The notes beneath the pieces were generated by a model, which saw only the letters and a program-made list of their open reading frames with translations, made no database searches and was not told where the DNA came from. The position numbers and the translations under genes were made by a program. Shown here piece by piece: positions 17,100 to 26,603 of a stretch of 64,000 nt of DNA; the first letter of the stretch is position 1, and every line of letters starts with the position of its first letter. The stretch is from NCBI GenBank assembly GCA_023437225.1, contig JAEZGS010000013.1, positions 62,001 through 126,000 on the forward strand. The letters run 5' to 3'. Origin of the DNA: Bacteroidota bacterium (lineage in GTDB: Bacteria; Bacteroidota; Bacteroidia; Chitinophagales; Chitinophagaceae).

Positions 17100-19721
17100 A
17101 TGAGAATTATTTTATTCCTTGCTTTCCTTCTTGTTTCAATATCTGTGCAATCGCAGCAGGTTCTTGAAAAAATTAGCTTGTCGCGCGATTCCATGCGCCT
17201 GGAGAAGATCATCACTGAAAGTGGTGAGAACATTGAGGGTTCGTATCCATTGCTTTCAATGGTAGTCGATTCGATCGCGCATTCATCCAATGTACAACGC
17301 AGTCAAAGCAAGGTTGGGATAGCGATCGACAGCCTTTCATCCAAACAGGGTATCATATCAGCATTGGTAACGTTTGTCAACATCACCAACGATACTCTGA
17401 AACTGGAAAACATTGTACCTCTTGGTGAATCCACTGATCATGTTTACATAACAGGCAAAGGGGATCATTATTTGTCACGGGCTCACCTGTTCCTGCCGGG
17501 TCGCTCACCAGTAAATGTAATTGTACCAGATAACGCGTGGGACCTGGGCTATTCGAGTGTTTCATTGAATGATTCAATGCAACTCACTGCGCTTGTTCAT
17601 CGCGATCGTGCGAGCATACAAAACGGCACCCGCACAAGATTTGAAACAATACTACACCCGGGTGGATCGGTGAAATACCGGTTCAATGCTGAACTGGTGA
17701 AAGGCAACTGGCATCATGCATTGCAACATGTATTTCAAAATCGGATGTTGTACGACGTTGATGCGTTTGATAATTCTTTGTTTGAGCGTGAGGATTTGAA
17801 ATGGGTGCGACATGCATATGTGAATCACCTGATGATGAATTGGGATAAATTTTATTACGATCATCGCGACAAAAACTTTCATATCGATCCGTTCCTTGAG
17901 CGGGGACGAAGATTATATGGCGGTGATGATTTTATTTCTTTCTGGCCTACATGGCCAACGCTCGGAATTGATCAGCGAAATCAATTTGATCTATTCAGCG
18001 ATCTTCCCGGTGGTTATGCAAAGACGAAACAAATAGCAGAATCTGCGAGGAAGAAAGGCACGAGGCTGTTCATCTGTTATAATCCATGGGATGAGAGTAC
18101 GCGTAAAGAAGATCATTTCGCGGCGCTATCACAATTGATCAAAGAGACGTCTGCCGATGGTGTGGTGTTGGACACGCGCGGTGCTTCGAGTCGCGAACTA
18201 CAGGATGCTGCCGACAAAGTGCGCAAAGGCGTTGTAATGTATAGCGAAGGAATGGCGGTGCCGAAAGACATGCCAGGCATTGTATCGGGTCGCGTGCACA
18301 ATGCGCTGTACTATCCGCCGATGCTGAATTTGAACAAACTCATCAAACCGGAGTTTGCAATTTTTCGTGTTGCGGAATTGTTTAAAGAAAGAATTCAACG
18401 CGAATTTGCAACATCCTTCTTCAATGGATATGGCACCGAGATCAACATTATGGCGCCCGGACAGCCGGCGTGGGTGGAGGAACAATACAGGTATCTTGGT
18501 CGCACTTCACGTATCCTGCGAGAGAATACACACAATTTTGTTGCACGCGGATTTACACCATTGATTGAAACAGTTCATGACAGCATCTGGGTAAATGAAT
18601 GGGCGCTTCCAGACAAAACGATTTATACAATTTTTAGTCTCGTGCCACAAGGGTTTAGGAGTGAACTCTTTGAAGTGAAGCCAAAAAGTGGAACACACTT
18701 CCTGGATCTATGGCATCATAGATTGCTTACACCAACATCGCGCGATAATAAATATTATATCGAAGCAGAAACCGATGCTTTTCATCATAAATATCTCGGT
18801 ACAAACAATGAGGGCGAAGTGGATTGCATCGCGCAGTTGCCGGTGTTGATCAATTTGAAACGCAATGGGGATGAGCTTTTCATTGAAACGAAGAATACCG
18901 GCGATGAACTCCGTTTGTGGGCCGGTCATCCATCGTATGAAAATAAACCGGTGGTGTTGAAGCCCGGTAAACATTCCCTTCGTATCAGCAAATTGTTTGA
19001 TCGATATGAAGGAGATATCATCGTGCAATTGTTCGACAAAGACATTTTGCTCGATGAAAACATTGTAAGCCTTCCTGCGGGTGAGGCACGTTTGATTTCT
19101 GTAGTAACTAAAACGAAGCCCGCGATTTCGGAACCTTTGCATGTGGTAAAAATTCCGGCCGATACATTCACGTTCAAACCAACGCATGGTGATGCGTTCA
19201 TTCCGTATCCAACTCAATTCGTGGACAGCAGCTTTGACATGCCATCATTTTACATGGATGTTCATCCCGTTACGAATAAGGAGTATTATGCATTTGTGCG
19301 TGCATCAGGATACAAACCATCGGACTCAAAAAATTATTTGAAGCATTGGGTGAATGGAAAGTACCGCAGACGAGAAGAAGATATTCCTGTTGTGTATATC
19401 AGCTACGAAGATGCACAGGCTTATGCAAAGTGGGCAGGAAAGCGATTGCCTACAGAGATTGAATGGCAATATGCTGCACAATCGCACGGTGATGCATTAA
19501 GCGGGCTGTCGGGACTAGTGTGGCAATTAACCAATGATGTGTACATGAGTGGAAGTTATCGGTATATCATGATGAAGGGTGGTTCCAACTTTAAGCCTTC
19601 GAGTAGTTGGTGGTATGTTCAGGGCGGACCAAAAGAACCTGATTATCGTCAATACCTTTTACGCGTGAGCGAAGGATTTGAAAGAAACGCAACCGTTGGA
19701 TTCCGATGTGTGAAAGATTGA
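17100..19721 (+). CDS. Putative exported glycosidase fused to a compact SUMF1-like domain
   Basis: An 873-residue exported protein (signal peptide MRIILFLAFLLVSISVQS). Residues ~30-230 form a beta-rich region. Residues ~235-520 look like a TIM-barrel glycosidase: FISFWPTWPTLGID, RLFICYNPWD, SADGVVLDTRG and VVMYSEGMAVP at strand ends, giving possible acidic catalytic residues in DTRG and YSEG. Residues ~720-873 form a SUMF1/FGE-sulfatase domain (YMDVHPVTNKEYYAFV, GKRLPTEIEWQYAA, VWQLTNDVY, GFRCV). It is shortened in the middle and lacks the two active-site cysteines of formylglycine-generating enzymes, so it is probably a binding module. It is followed after 33 bases by a GH127 gene. No exact glycosidase family is recognised. 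Confidence 0.7.
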   Translation: MRIILFLAFLLVSISVQSQQVLEKISLSRDSMRLEKIITESGENIEGSYPLLSMVVDSIAHSSNVQRSQSKVGIAIDSLSSKQGIISALVTFVNITNDTLKLENIVPLGESTDHVYITGKGDHYLSRAHLFLPGRSPVNVIVPDNAWDLGYSSVSLNDSMQLTALVHRDRASIQNGTRTRFETILHPGGSVKYRFNAELVKGNWHHALQHVFQNRMLYDVDAFDNSLFEREDLKWVRHAYVNHLMMNWDKFYYDHRDKNFHIDPFLERGRRLYGGDDFISFWPTWPTLGIDQRNQFDLFSDLPGGYAKTKQIAESARKKGTRLFICYNPWDESTRKEDHFAALSQLIKETSADGVVLDTRGASSRELQDAADKVRKGVVMYSEGMAVPKDMPGIVSGRVHNALYYPPMLNLNKLIKPEFAIFRVAELFKERIQREFATSFFNGYGTEINIMAPGQPAWVEEQYRYLGRTSRILRENTHNFVARGFTPLIETVHDSIWVNEWALPDKTIYTIFSLVPQGFRSELFEVKPKSGTHFLDLWHHRLLTPTSRDNKYYIEAETDAFHHKYLGTNNEGEVDCIAQLPVLINLKRNGDELFIETKNTGDELRLWAGHPSYENKPVVLKPGKHSLRISKLFDRYEGDIIVQLFDKDILLDENIVSLPAGEARLISVVTKTKPAISEPLHVVKIPADTFTFKPTHGDAFIPYPTQFVDSSFDMPSFYMDVHPVTNKEYYAFVRASGYKPSDSKNYLKHWVNGKYRRREEDIPVVYISYEDAQAYAKWAGKRLPTEIEWQYAAQSHGDALSGLSGLVWQLTNDVYMSGSYRYIMMKGGSNFKPSSSWWYVQGGPKEPDYRQYLLRVSEGFERNATVGFRCVKD

Positions 19722-19754
19722 ATACATTTATGATCGCCTAAACGAAATATCATT

Positions 19755-21710
19755 ATGAGAAATGTTCTGCTATCTGCAGCACTGGCTATCGGTACAATAT
19801 GCAGCGCCAATGCGCAATCCTCTTTACAAAAAGTTTACCCGGTAAATTTTGCCGACGTTAGCATCACAGATAATTTCTGGAAGCCGCGCATGGAAACCGT
19901 TGCCAATGCCACTTTGGATGCGTGCGTTAATTACACACAGAATAAAACCGGTCGCATTCGCAACTTTGAAAAAGCCGCAAAAGGGGAAGGCAAACATGAA
20001 GGAATTTACTACGATGATTCCGATGTATACAAAGCGCTTGAAGCGATCGCTTATTCGTTGAAGAATCATCCCGACAAACAACTCGAAGCAGTTGCTGATG
20101 AATGGATCGATAAGATCGCTGCAGCACAATTAGCAGATGGTTACCTGAATACTTATTACCAGTTAACAGGACTCGATCAGCGCTGGACGGATATGGAGCG
20201 ACATGAAGATTATTGCGCTGGTCATCTCATTGAAGCGGGCATCGCTTACTACAATACAACAAAGAAAGACAAGTTATTAAAGGCCGCAATCCGCTTTGCT
20301 GATCATATTGATTCAACCTTCCGCATTCCGAATAAGCCATGGGTATCCGGTCACCAGGAGATCGAGCTTGCATTGATGCGCTTATTCCATCTTACAAAGA
20401 ATGATCGCTACCTGAAGCTTGCAGATTGGTTTCTCGAACAACGCGGTCGCGGTTATGGTAAAGGAAAGATTTGGGACGAATGGAAGGATCCCGATTATGC
20501 GCAGGATGGTAAGCCAGTTAAAGATCAACGTAAGATCACGGGTCATGCAGTACGTGCAATGTATTTATATACCGGTGCTGCAGATGTTGCTGCTGTAACA
20601 AAAGATGCGGGTTATATCAAAGCGATGGATTCTGTGTGGCACGATGTGATCAATCATCATATGTACATCACCGGCGGTATTGGTGCGCAGGGCAGCAATG
20701 AAGGATTTGGCAAGCCATACGATCTTCCCAATGAATCCGCCTATTGCGAAACATGTGCTTCTGTTGGAATGGTGCTCTGGAACCAACGTATGAACATGTT
20801 ATCGGGCAATGCAAAGTATATCGATGTGTTGGAGAGAAGTTTGTATAACGGCGCATTGGATGGATTATCCTATAGCGGCGATCGATTCTTTTATGGCAAC
20901 CCATTGGCCTCCTGGTCAAACCACAAACGCAGCGAATGGTTTGGTACAGCATGTTGTCCTTCGAATATCGCGCGACTCGTTGCTTCGTTAGGAAATTATA
21001 TTTATGGCTATTCGGACAACACTATATGGATAAATCTATTTACGGGAAGTAATACGCAGGTTGCTTTGGGAAAGAATAAAGTCGATGTATCGATGCAAAC
21101 AAATTATCCCTGGAATGGCGATGTTGAAATAAATGTATCGCCCGTAAAGAAGCAAAAGTTTGCACTTCGAGTGCGTATACCCGGATGGCTTACCGAGCCG
21201 GCTCCAGGCAATTTGTATAAGTATGCAGACGATAAAAACCTGGCTGCATCATTTGCAGTGAATGGTAAAGCGGTTGAAACACAGATCGAAGAGGGCTATG
21301 CGGTGATCGATCGTGAGTGGAAAAAAGGTGATAAGCTTTCTATATCACTTCCGATGGAAGTTCGCAGAATAGAAAGCAATTCAAACGTAAAACAAAATAC
21401 TGGTCGCATTGCATTGCAATATGGACCATTGGTCTACTGTGTCGAGGGTGTTGACAACAAGGGAATAAATGCAGGACTTGTTGTGCCTGCTAATACGCAA
21501 TTCAAAAATGTGTTTGATAAGTCTTTGTTCGGTGGCGTGAATACCATTCATTTCGAGGCACCGGTTATAACAGTGAATGAAGATGGAACGTCTGTGACCA
21601 CAACAACACGTAAGGTTATTGCAATTCCTTATTACACGTGGAATAATCGGGGACAGAGCGATATGCAGGTGTGGTTGCCCGCGACGATACAGAGGATAAG
21701 AATCAATTAG
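19755..21710 (+). CDS. DUF1680 glycoside hydrolase (GH127-type beta-L-arabinofuranosidase)
   Basis: A 651-residue exported enzyme (signal peptide MRNVLLSAALAIGTICSANA). The catalytic zinc-thiolate site of GH127 is fully present: ESAYCETCASVGM near residue 327 gives the Glu and Cys ligands, and FGTACCPSN near 399 gives the Cys-Cys pair, one of which is the nucleophile. The (alpha/alpha)6 barrel signature DGYLNTYYQL and GHLIEAGIAYY is seen. It likely removes beta-L-arabinofuranose from plant glycans. It lies in one transcription unit with the SUMF1-fusion gene. Confidence 0.92.
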   Translation: MRNVLLSAALAIGTICSANAQSSLQKVYPVNFADVSITDNFWKPRMETVANATLDACVNYTQNKTGRIRNFEKAAKGEGKHEGIYYDDSDVYKALEAIAYSLKNHPDKQLEAVADEWIDKIAAAQLADGYLNTYYQLTGLDQRWTDMERHEDYCAGHLIEAGIAYYNTTKKDKLLKAAIRFADHIDSTFRIPNKPWVSGHQEIELALMRLFHLTKNDRYLKLADWFLEQRGRGYGKGKIWDEWKDPDYAQDGKPVKDQRKITGHAVRAMYLYTGAADVAAVTKDAGYIKAMDSVWHDVINHHMYITGGIGAQGSNEGFGKPYDLPNESAYCETCASVGMVLWNQRMNMLSGNAKYIDVLERSLYNGALDGLSYSGDRFFYGNPLASWSNHKRSEWFGTACCPSNIARLVASLGNYIYGYSDNTIWINLFTGSNTQVALGKNKVDVSMQTNYPWNGDVEINVSPVKKQKFALRVRIPGWLTEPAPGNLYKYADDKNLAASFAVNGKAVETQIEEGYAVIDREWKKGDKLSISLPMEVRRIESNSNVKQNTGRIALQYGPLVYCVEGVDNKGINAGLVVPANTQFKNVFDKSLFGGVNTIHFEAPVITVNEDGTSVTTTTRKVIAIPYYTWNNRGQSDMQVWLPATIQRIRIN

Positions 21711-21792
21711 CGGAATTGTGAATTGGGAATTGAGAATTAAGCACGGAATTCTTGTTGCTACTCAATTCTCAATTCTCACTTCTCATTTCTGA
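21711..21792. repeat. Palindromic GAATT/GAGAATT word array between convergent genes
   Basis: The left arm has four GGAATT/GAATT words after the GH127 stop (GGAATTGTGAATTGGGAATT, GAGAATT). The right arm is the complement (CTCAATTCTCAATTCTC, ACTTCTCATTTC). The stop codon and the last four codons of the LLM oxidoreductase (RNEK) lie inside the right arm. It could fold into an imperfect hairpin serving both gene ends. Confidence 0.7.
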
Positions 21793-22735
21793 ATTTCGTC
21801 AAGATGGGTTGAAAATCCCTGATAAATCCCTCCTGGTCCTTATTCACATTATGCAGAATGATTCGCTCGAATCCGAGCAATGCTACTTCACGGATCCATT
21901 CTTCGTGCTGCAATAATTTTGACGAGATGCGAACCATTTTTTTTAATTCGTCGGGTTGAACGAATTCTCCCAGCTTATCGAATTGTTCAACCATCCAGAG
22001 ATCGCCAAGCACCGTGCTGTGAAAAATGTTTGTTCGCCACTGATCCCATGCACCCTGCAAAGATTCTTCTTCGCTGTGTGCATAAGAAAGCTGCACCTTC
22101 AAATACACCGGCTTCCCTTGGCCACCATTGTTGCGATATGCATCTACCACTTCTTTTAATTCATTGAAGGGACGGTCGACTGTTATCATTCCATCGGCCC
22201 AGGATCCCATCCAGGTGGCGGTTTCCTTTGTTACTGCCGCACCGATCATCATTGGTGGTTGTTTGGGTAAGCTATACAATCGCGCATTCTGAACAGTCAC
22301 GAGTCCCTTATGTGTCACGGTTTCTCCGCGGAATAATTTCTTCATCACATCAGCACATTCCAACAATCTCTGGTTGCGCTCTTTTTTTGATGGCCATCGT
22401 TCACCCGTGATGCTTTCATTCAATGCTTCGCCACTGCCAAGTGCAATCCAGAAGCGACCTGGATTCATTTCTTCAAGCGTTGCCGCCGCCTGCGCGATGA
22501 TCGCTGGATGGTATCGTTGTCCCGGTGCACACACAACTCCAAAGGGAATTTTCGAATTGCGCATTGCCGCTCCAAGCCATGCAAATGCAAACCCGCTATG
22601 GCCCTGCCTTTCACTCCATGGATGAAAATGGTCCGACGAATTGATCGATGTAAATCCTGCGGCCTCTGCCATCTCGCAGTAACGCAATAATTCCGAGGGA
22701 CTGAATTGCTCATGTGATGCCTGGTAACCTAACAT
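21776..22735 (-). CDS. LLM-class flavin oxidoreductase (TIGR03885-like)
   Basis: A 319-residue luciferase-like monooxygenase-fold protein. The N-terminal GYQASHEQFSPSELLRYCEMAE and SSDHFHPWSERQGHS, followed by ALGSGEALNE and PPMMIGAAVTKETA, match the non-F420 subgroup that probably uses FMN. The substrate is unknown. The gene starts 3 bases after the stop of the trehalose synthase-like gene, so the two are co-transcribed; such pairing suggests a role in glycan or trehalose metabolism (inference). The 3' end falls in the palindromic word array. Confidence 0.85.
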   Translation of the reverse strand: MLGYQASHEQFSPSELLRYCEMAEAAGFTSINSSDHFHPWSERQGHSGFAFAWLGAAMRNSKIPFGVVCAPGQRYHPAIIAQAAATLEEMNPGRFWIALGSGEALNESITGERWPSKKERNQRLLECADVMKKLFRGETVTHKGLVTVQNARLYSLPKQPPMMIGAAVTKETATWMGSWADGMITVDRPFNELKEVVDAYRNNGGQGKPVYLKVQLSYAHSEEESLQGAWDQWRTNIFHSTVLGDLWMVEQFDKLGEFVQPDELKKMVRISSKLLQHEEWIREVALLGFERIILHNVNKDQEGFIRDFQPILTKFRNEK

Positions 22736-22738
22736 GTT

Positions 22739-24301
22739 TTACGCTTTAGTGAACCATATGTATCCATACGGTTTCAATTGAATGTTTGCTTTAATTGTAT
22801 CAACTTCTGCATTTCCTTTTAACAATATGCTGGCCGACTTGATTGCATCTAATTCAAATTGGCAATGCAGATCTGAAAAATTGTGAACGAACCAAATGCT
22901 TCTATTGCAATCCTCAAAACAATGAACTAATAGATTTTTTTCAGCCCTTGTAATTTTGGGCTCTGTGTTGCCGATCATGTTGAATTCCTTTCTGCATTGT
23001 ACCAATCGCTTTAACCAATTCAACAGAGAATTTGCATCGTCAGTTTGCTTCTTTGCTTTTTCCCATTCCATGGGTGTGCGGACACTTTGGCGACCGGGAA
23101 GGGAAAGATCGTCGTCCATTTCAATTTCATCGCCATAACGAAGCAATGGTGTTCCTGGCATGCTGAAAAGCAGGCTGTACGCAAGCTCCAGTCTCGCCCG
23201 ATCATAATGCAATAACGGTGCAAGTCGCCTTCGTACCCCTCTTGCAAATATTCTCATATTTGGATCCGGCGCGAACGCCTGGTAAACCTGTTCGCGTTGT
23301 TGATCGTTTAGTAATTTGAGCGATAACTCATCATGATGTCGCAAAAAGTTGAGCCATTGTTCGCTGCCATGCAACGAAGGAAGTACTTCAATGGCGTTTG
23401 CAATACTTTCAACCTTCTTCGTGGCCATTGAATAAAACATGTGCTGATTTACGAAGAAATTGAACAACATGTTCATTCGCTTTCCTTCCTTTATGTAAAC
23501 ACCCATATCCGGTGGATTTACATTCGATTCAGCGATGAGTACCGCTTCCGGGTTGATGGATTCTGCAAAAGTTCTCAACTCATCCAGAAAGAATGTAAGG
23601 TCTTTATGTTCATGACCGTTAATTCCATAAGGTTCAATTAAGATCTCCGCAGCATCAATACGAAACCCCGAAACACCCAGGTCGAGCCAGTGACGCATGA
23701 TATGAAGTATTTCTCTACGAACCTCCGGATTGGTAATATTCAGATCCGGTTGCTCGCTGTAAAAACGGTGTAAGTAATATTGTCTGGCTGCTTGATCATA
23801 GGTCCACATCGTATTCTCTTCGCCTGCAAGCATGAGGTGTTCCTCATTGAAAGCTATTTTCTCATCGCTCCATACATAATAACCTCTGTACTTCGAGTTC
23901 GGATCTTTCCTTGCTTCCTGGAACCAGGGATGTTCGTGTGATGTATGATTCACCACCAGGTCAATAACTATGCGAATCTTCATTTCACTTGCCCGATGCA
24001 TGAATTTCTTGAAATCGTCCATGCTGCCAAGTCGTTTATCAATGCGATAATAGTCCATCACGTCATATCCATTGTCGCGATTGGGCGAGGGATAAAAAGG
24101 CAGCAACCAAAGGCAGTCGATCCCAATTGATTGGATGTATTCCAACTTATCGGTCAGCCCTTTGAAGTCCCCAATACCGTCACCGTCTGCATCCATGAAC
24201 GTCTCCACATCCAGTGAATAGAATATGCTGTTCTTGATCCAGTGCGGAGTTCCATGTTTTTCTACACCCATGTCCCGGGAAATAAAAAAATCATTCCGCA
24301 T
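22739..24301 (-). CDS. GH13 alpha-amylase family enzyme (trehalose synthase-like)
   Basis: A 520-residue GH13 enzyme with no signal peptide. The four conserved regions are in order: VIDLVVNHTS; GFRIDAAE with the nucleophile Asp near residue 213; VLIAESN with the acid/base Glu near 252; and FLRHHDELS with the stabilising Asp near 323. The lead YSLDVETFMDADGDGIGDFKGL and PGRQSVRTPMEW are typical of trehalose synthase and related glucosyl-isomerising enzymes. It probably acts on maltose/trehalose in the cytoplasm. ATG 24301 or the internal ATG ten codons later could be the start. Upstream, 115 bases separate it from the divergent GH2 gene. Confidence 0.88.
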   Translation of the reverse strand: MRNDFFISRDMGVEKHGTPHWIKNSIFYSLDVETFMDADGDGIGDFKGLTDKLEYIQSIGIDCLWLLPFYPSPNRDNGYDVMDYYRIDKRLGSMDDFKKFMHRASEMKIRIVIDLVVNHTSHEHPWFQEARKDPNSKYRGYYVWSDEKIAFNEEHLMLAGEENTMWTYDQAARQYYLHRFYSEQPDLNITNPEVRREILHIMRHWLDLGVSGFRIDAAEILIEPYGINGHEHKDLTFFLDELRTFAESINPEAVLIAESNVNPPDMGVYIKEGKRMNMLFNFFVNQHMFYSMATKKVESIANAIEVLPSLHGSEQWLNFLRHHDELSLKLLNDQQREQVYQAFAPDPNMRIFARGVRRRLAPLLHYDRARLELAYSLLFSMPGTPLLRYGDEIEMDDDLSLPGRQSVRTPMEWEKAKKQTDDANSLLNWLKRLVQCRKEFNMIGNTEPKITRAEKNLLVHCFEDCNRSIWFVHNFSDLHCQFELDAIKSASILLKGNAEVDTIKANIQLKPYGYIWFTKA

Positions 24302-24416
24302 GTCAAAAAAGTATCAGGAATGGATAATTTTTTACGGTGATTCCAGACTGCGGTCCGGCGCGCCACTTCCTATTTGAAGTAATTTAGCTGTTGATTCTTC
24401 CATCAAAACTGGTATC

Positions 24417-26459
24417 ATGAAACGGACCCTGATTCTATGTGTTTTTGTTTTTCTACACGTTGTAGCTTTTGCTCAACGCGATACAATTGCATTGAACGAC
24501 AATTGGCAATTTGCGACCGATAAAAAAGCGGTTGGCATGAATGAAGCATGGTTCAAGGCCGCACTTGCTTCATCGCGTACGGTATCATTACCTCACACCT
24601 GGAATATTGAACCGGATAATCAAAACCATTATGGTTGGGCATGGTATCAAAAGAAGATCAACATTCCAGTTGCATGGAAGAACAAAAGGGTTGTGTTGCA
24701 GTTTGGTGCCATCAATCATACTTCGCATATCTACATCAACGGAAAGAAGATTGAAGAAAATATTGGTGATGGATTCAATAAATTATTCATTACGCTCGAT
24801 GGTAAAGTAAATTATGGTAAAGAGAATACCATCACCGTTGCAGTGAACAACGATTATGGAAAGAATAAAGTGCCGTTTTCGAATTCGTTCGACTGGCCCA
24901 ATGATGGCGGATTGATTCGTACCGTGGCATTGATCGTTTCTTCAAAGCCGGCCGCTGCTTATATTCATGCTACACCGAAATTGAATATTAAGGACAGCTC
25001 CGCCTCGCTTACACTTAAGATTGCGTTGGATGCTGTGGCCAATAACAATACGCGCTTGCAGGTTGTGATCCGTGAAGAAAATCAATTGACCAGGAACATC
25101 GTTTTGGATCGCACTTCTACGACAACAATCAACAACGGCATTGCAACGCTGCACTTTTCGTTGCCAAAAGTAAATCCATGGCATTTCGATCGTCCCAATC
25201 TGTATCGCATTGACGTTACCGTGTTGCAGGGCAAAACGAAAACGGATAAGATCTCGGCGAATGTTGGATTCCGTCAGTTTGAGTTTGTAAACGGACAAAC
25301 ATTTCTTAATGGTGAACGTATTAAATTGATGGGTGTTGAGTGGACGGCAGGATCGAATCCCGATTTCGGATTTGCAGAAACTAAAGAAGAGATCATTCGT
25401 CATGGCAAACTGATGAAAGATGTGAATTGCATATTCAGTCGCCAGCACTTCCAACAGGATGATGTGTTTTATGATTTCTGTGATCGCAACGGCATCTTGT
25501 TACAGGAAGAAGTTCCTTTGTGGGGCGGCGAGACGCCATCGAACGATACCATCAAACGCATTGCACACATGCAGCTGGAGCGCATGATTCGCAATCACTA
25601 CAATCATCCGTCGATCTTTGCATGGGGTGTGGGTAACGAACTGGATGGTCGCAATGCATCGATCAAACAAATGGTGCAGGAGCTTATCGCGAAAGCAAAA
25701 TCGCTCGACAGCACGCGGCTCGTGAGTTATGTGAGCAATACCATCGCACATGGATTCAATACTACGCCCAACTTTGTAGCCGATGCCGGAAGCTATGGCG
25801 ATTATATTATGATGAATGAGTATGGTGGCAGTTGGTGGCCGGTATCAGTGGGTAGAATACACCAATATCTCGATAGTGTGCATATGACTTATCCCGATAA
25901 GCCGTTCTTTATATCAGAGTTTGGTTTGTGTGAACCGAATTTCAAAGGTGGCGACCAGCGCAGGCTGGAGGATCTTGTTTATCATATGGCGGTTTATGAA
26001 ACGAAACCGTTTGTTGAAGGCGCGATCTATTTCGATCTCACGGATTATCGCACGCACTACCCGGGAACATCGGATACCACGAAGTTTCGTCGCCGCGTGC
26101 ATGGAATCTACGATATGTATGGCAAACCCAAACCATCAATGCGTGTGCTGCGCGATATGTCGTCCCCCATTGAGATACAAACGATGAACCGATGGAACAA
26201 AGGCAAGCTGAGCATTCATGTATTTGGTAGTATGGGATTGCCGCAACATATGGTATCGGGATATAAATTGTATTTGTCGGACAGCACGGGAAAGTATGCT
26301 GGTACCAAAGCATACGATATACCTGACCTCAAACCCGGGCAATCAACTTATATTGAAGTGGACGACTTGTATAATGGAACAGGAGTCGTAACTATTGTTC
26401 GGCCAACCGGATATGTGGCGATACAAAAATCTTTTTACTGGAAAGAGGAAGATCAATAA
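24417..26459 (+). CDS. GH2 family glycoside hydrolase (beta-galactosidase/glucuronidase type)
   Basis: A 680-residue exported enzyme (signal peptide MKRTLILCVFVFLHVVAFA). It shows the GH2 order: a sugar-binding jelly-roll (SLPHTWNI, GWAWYQKKINIP, HIYINGK), an immunoglobulin-like middle, then a TIM barrel with LMGVEWTAGS, the acid/base Glu in GVGNELDG near residue 405 and the nucleophile Glu in FISEFGL near 499. The length lacks the extra C-terminal domain of LacZ, nearer to beta-glucuronidase-type members; the sugar cleaved is uncertain. The reading frame of a decayed sulfatase continues directly after its stop. Confidence 0.88.
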   Translation: MKRTLILCVFVFLHVVAFAQRDTIALNDNWQFATDKKAVGMNEAWFKAALASSRTVSLPHTWNIEPDNQNHYGWAWYQKKINIPVAWKNKRVVLQFGAINHTSHIYINGKKIEENIGDGFNKLFITLDGKVNYGKENTITVAVNNDYGKNKVPFSNSFDWPNDGGLIRTVALIVSSKPAAAYIHATPKLNIKDSSASLTLKIALDAVANNNTRLQVVIREENQLTRNIVLDRTSTTTINNGIATLHFSLPKVNPWHFDRPNLYRIDVTVLQGKTKTDKISANVGFRQFEFVNGQTFLNGERIKLMGVEWTAGSNPDFGFAETKEEIIRHGKLMKDVNCIFSRQHFQQDDVFYDFCDRNGILLQEEVPLWGGETPSNDTIKRIAHMQLERMIRNHYNHPSIFAWGVGNELDGRNASIKQMVQELIAKAKSLDSTRLVSYVSNTIAHGFNTTPNFVADAGSYGDYIMMNEYGGSWWPVSVGRIHQYLDSVHMTYPDKPFFISEFGLCEPNFKGGDQRRLEDLVYHMAVYETKPFVEGAIYFDLTDYRTHYPGTSDTTKFRRRVHGIYDMYGKPKPSMRVLRDMSSPIEIQTMNRWNKGKLSIHVFGSMGLPQHMVSGYKLYLSDSTGKYAGTKAYDIPDLKPGQSTYIEVDDLYNGTGVVTIVRPTGYVAIQKSFYWKEEDQ

Positions 26460-26576
26460 CACACGACGAGGAAAGGAATTGCTACCATTTTGTTGATGTT
26501 AGTTTGCTTATGTGAATCGCTTACGGCGCAGAAGCGACCAAACATACTCATCATTATATCGGATGATCACGCTTAG
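26460..26576 (+). pseudogene. Relic of a sulfatase gene (5' end only)
   Basis: Reading on from the GH2 stop in the same frame gives a signal-peptide-like stretch (KGIATILLMLVCLCESLTA), then QKRPNILIIISDDHA and a TAG at 26574-26576. RPNILIIISDDHA is the strongly conserved opening of type I sulfatases, where the DD supplies metal ligands. The rest of the enzyme, including the CxPSR cysteine, is absent: the next sequence belongs to an unrelated gene on the other strand. No ATG is left; an ACG stands where the start would be. It was probably a cargo gene downstream of the GH2 gene that was lost by deletion. Confidence 0.75.
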
Positions 26577-26603
26577 ACCAAGTGTAAGGATTTCTTTTTG
26601 TTA

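Noticed and set aside
18900..19721. The C-terminal SUMF1 domain as a sulfatase-maturing enzyme for the decayed sulfatase
   Set aside because: Neither active-site cysteine is present and the fold is shortened.
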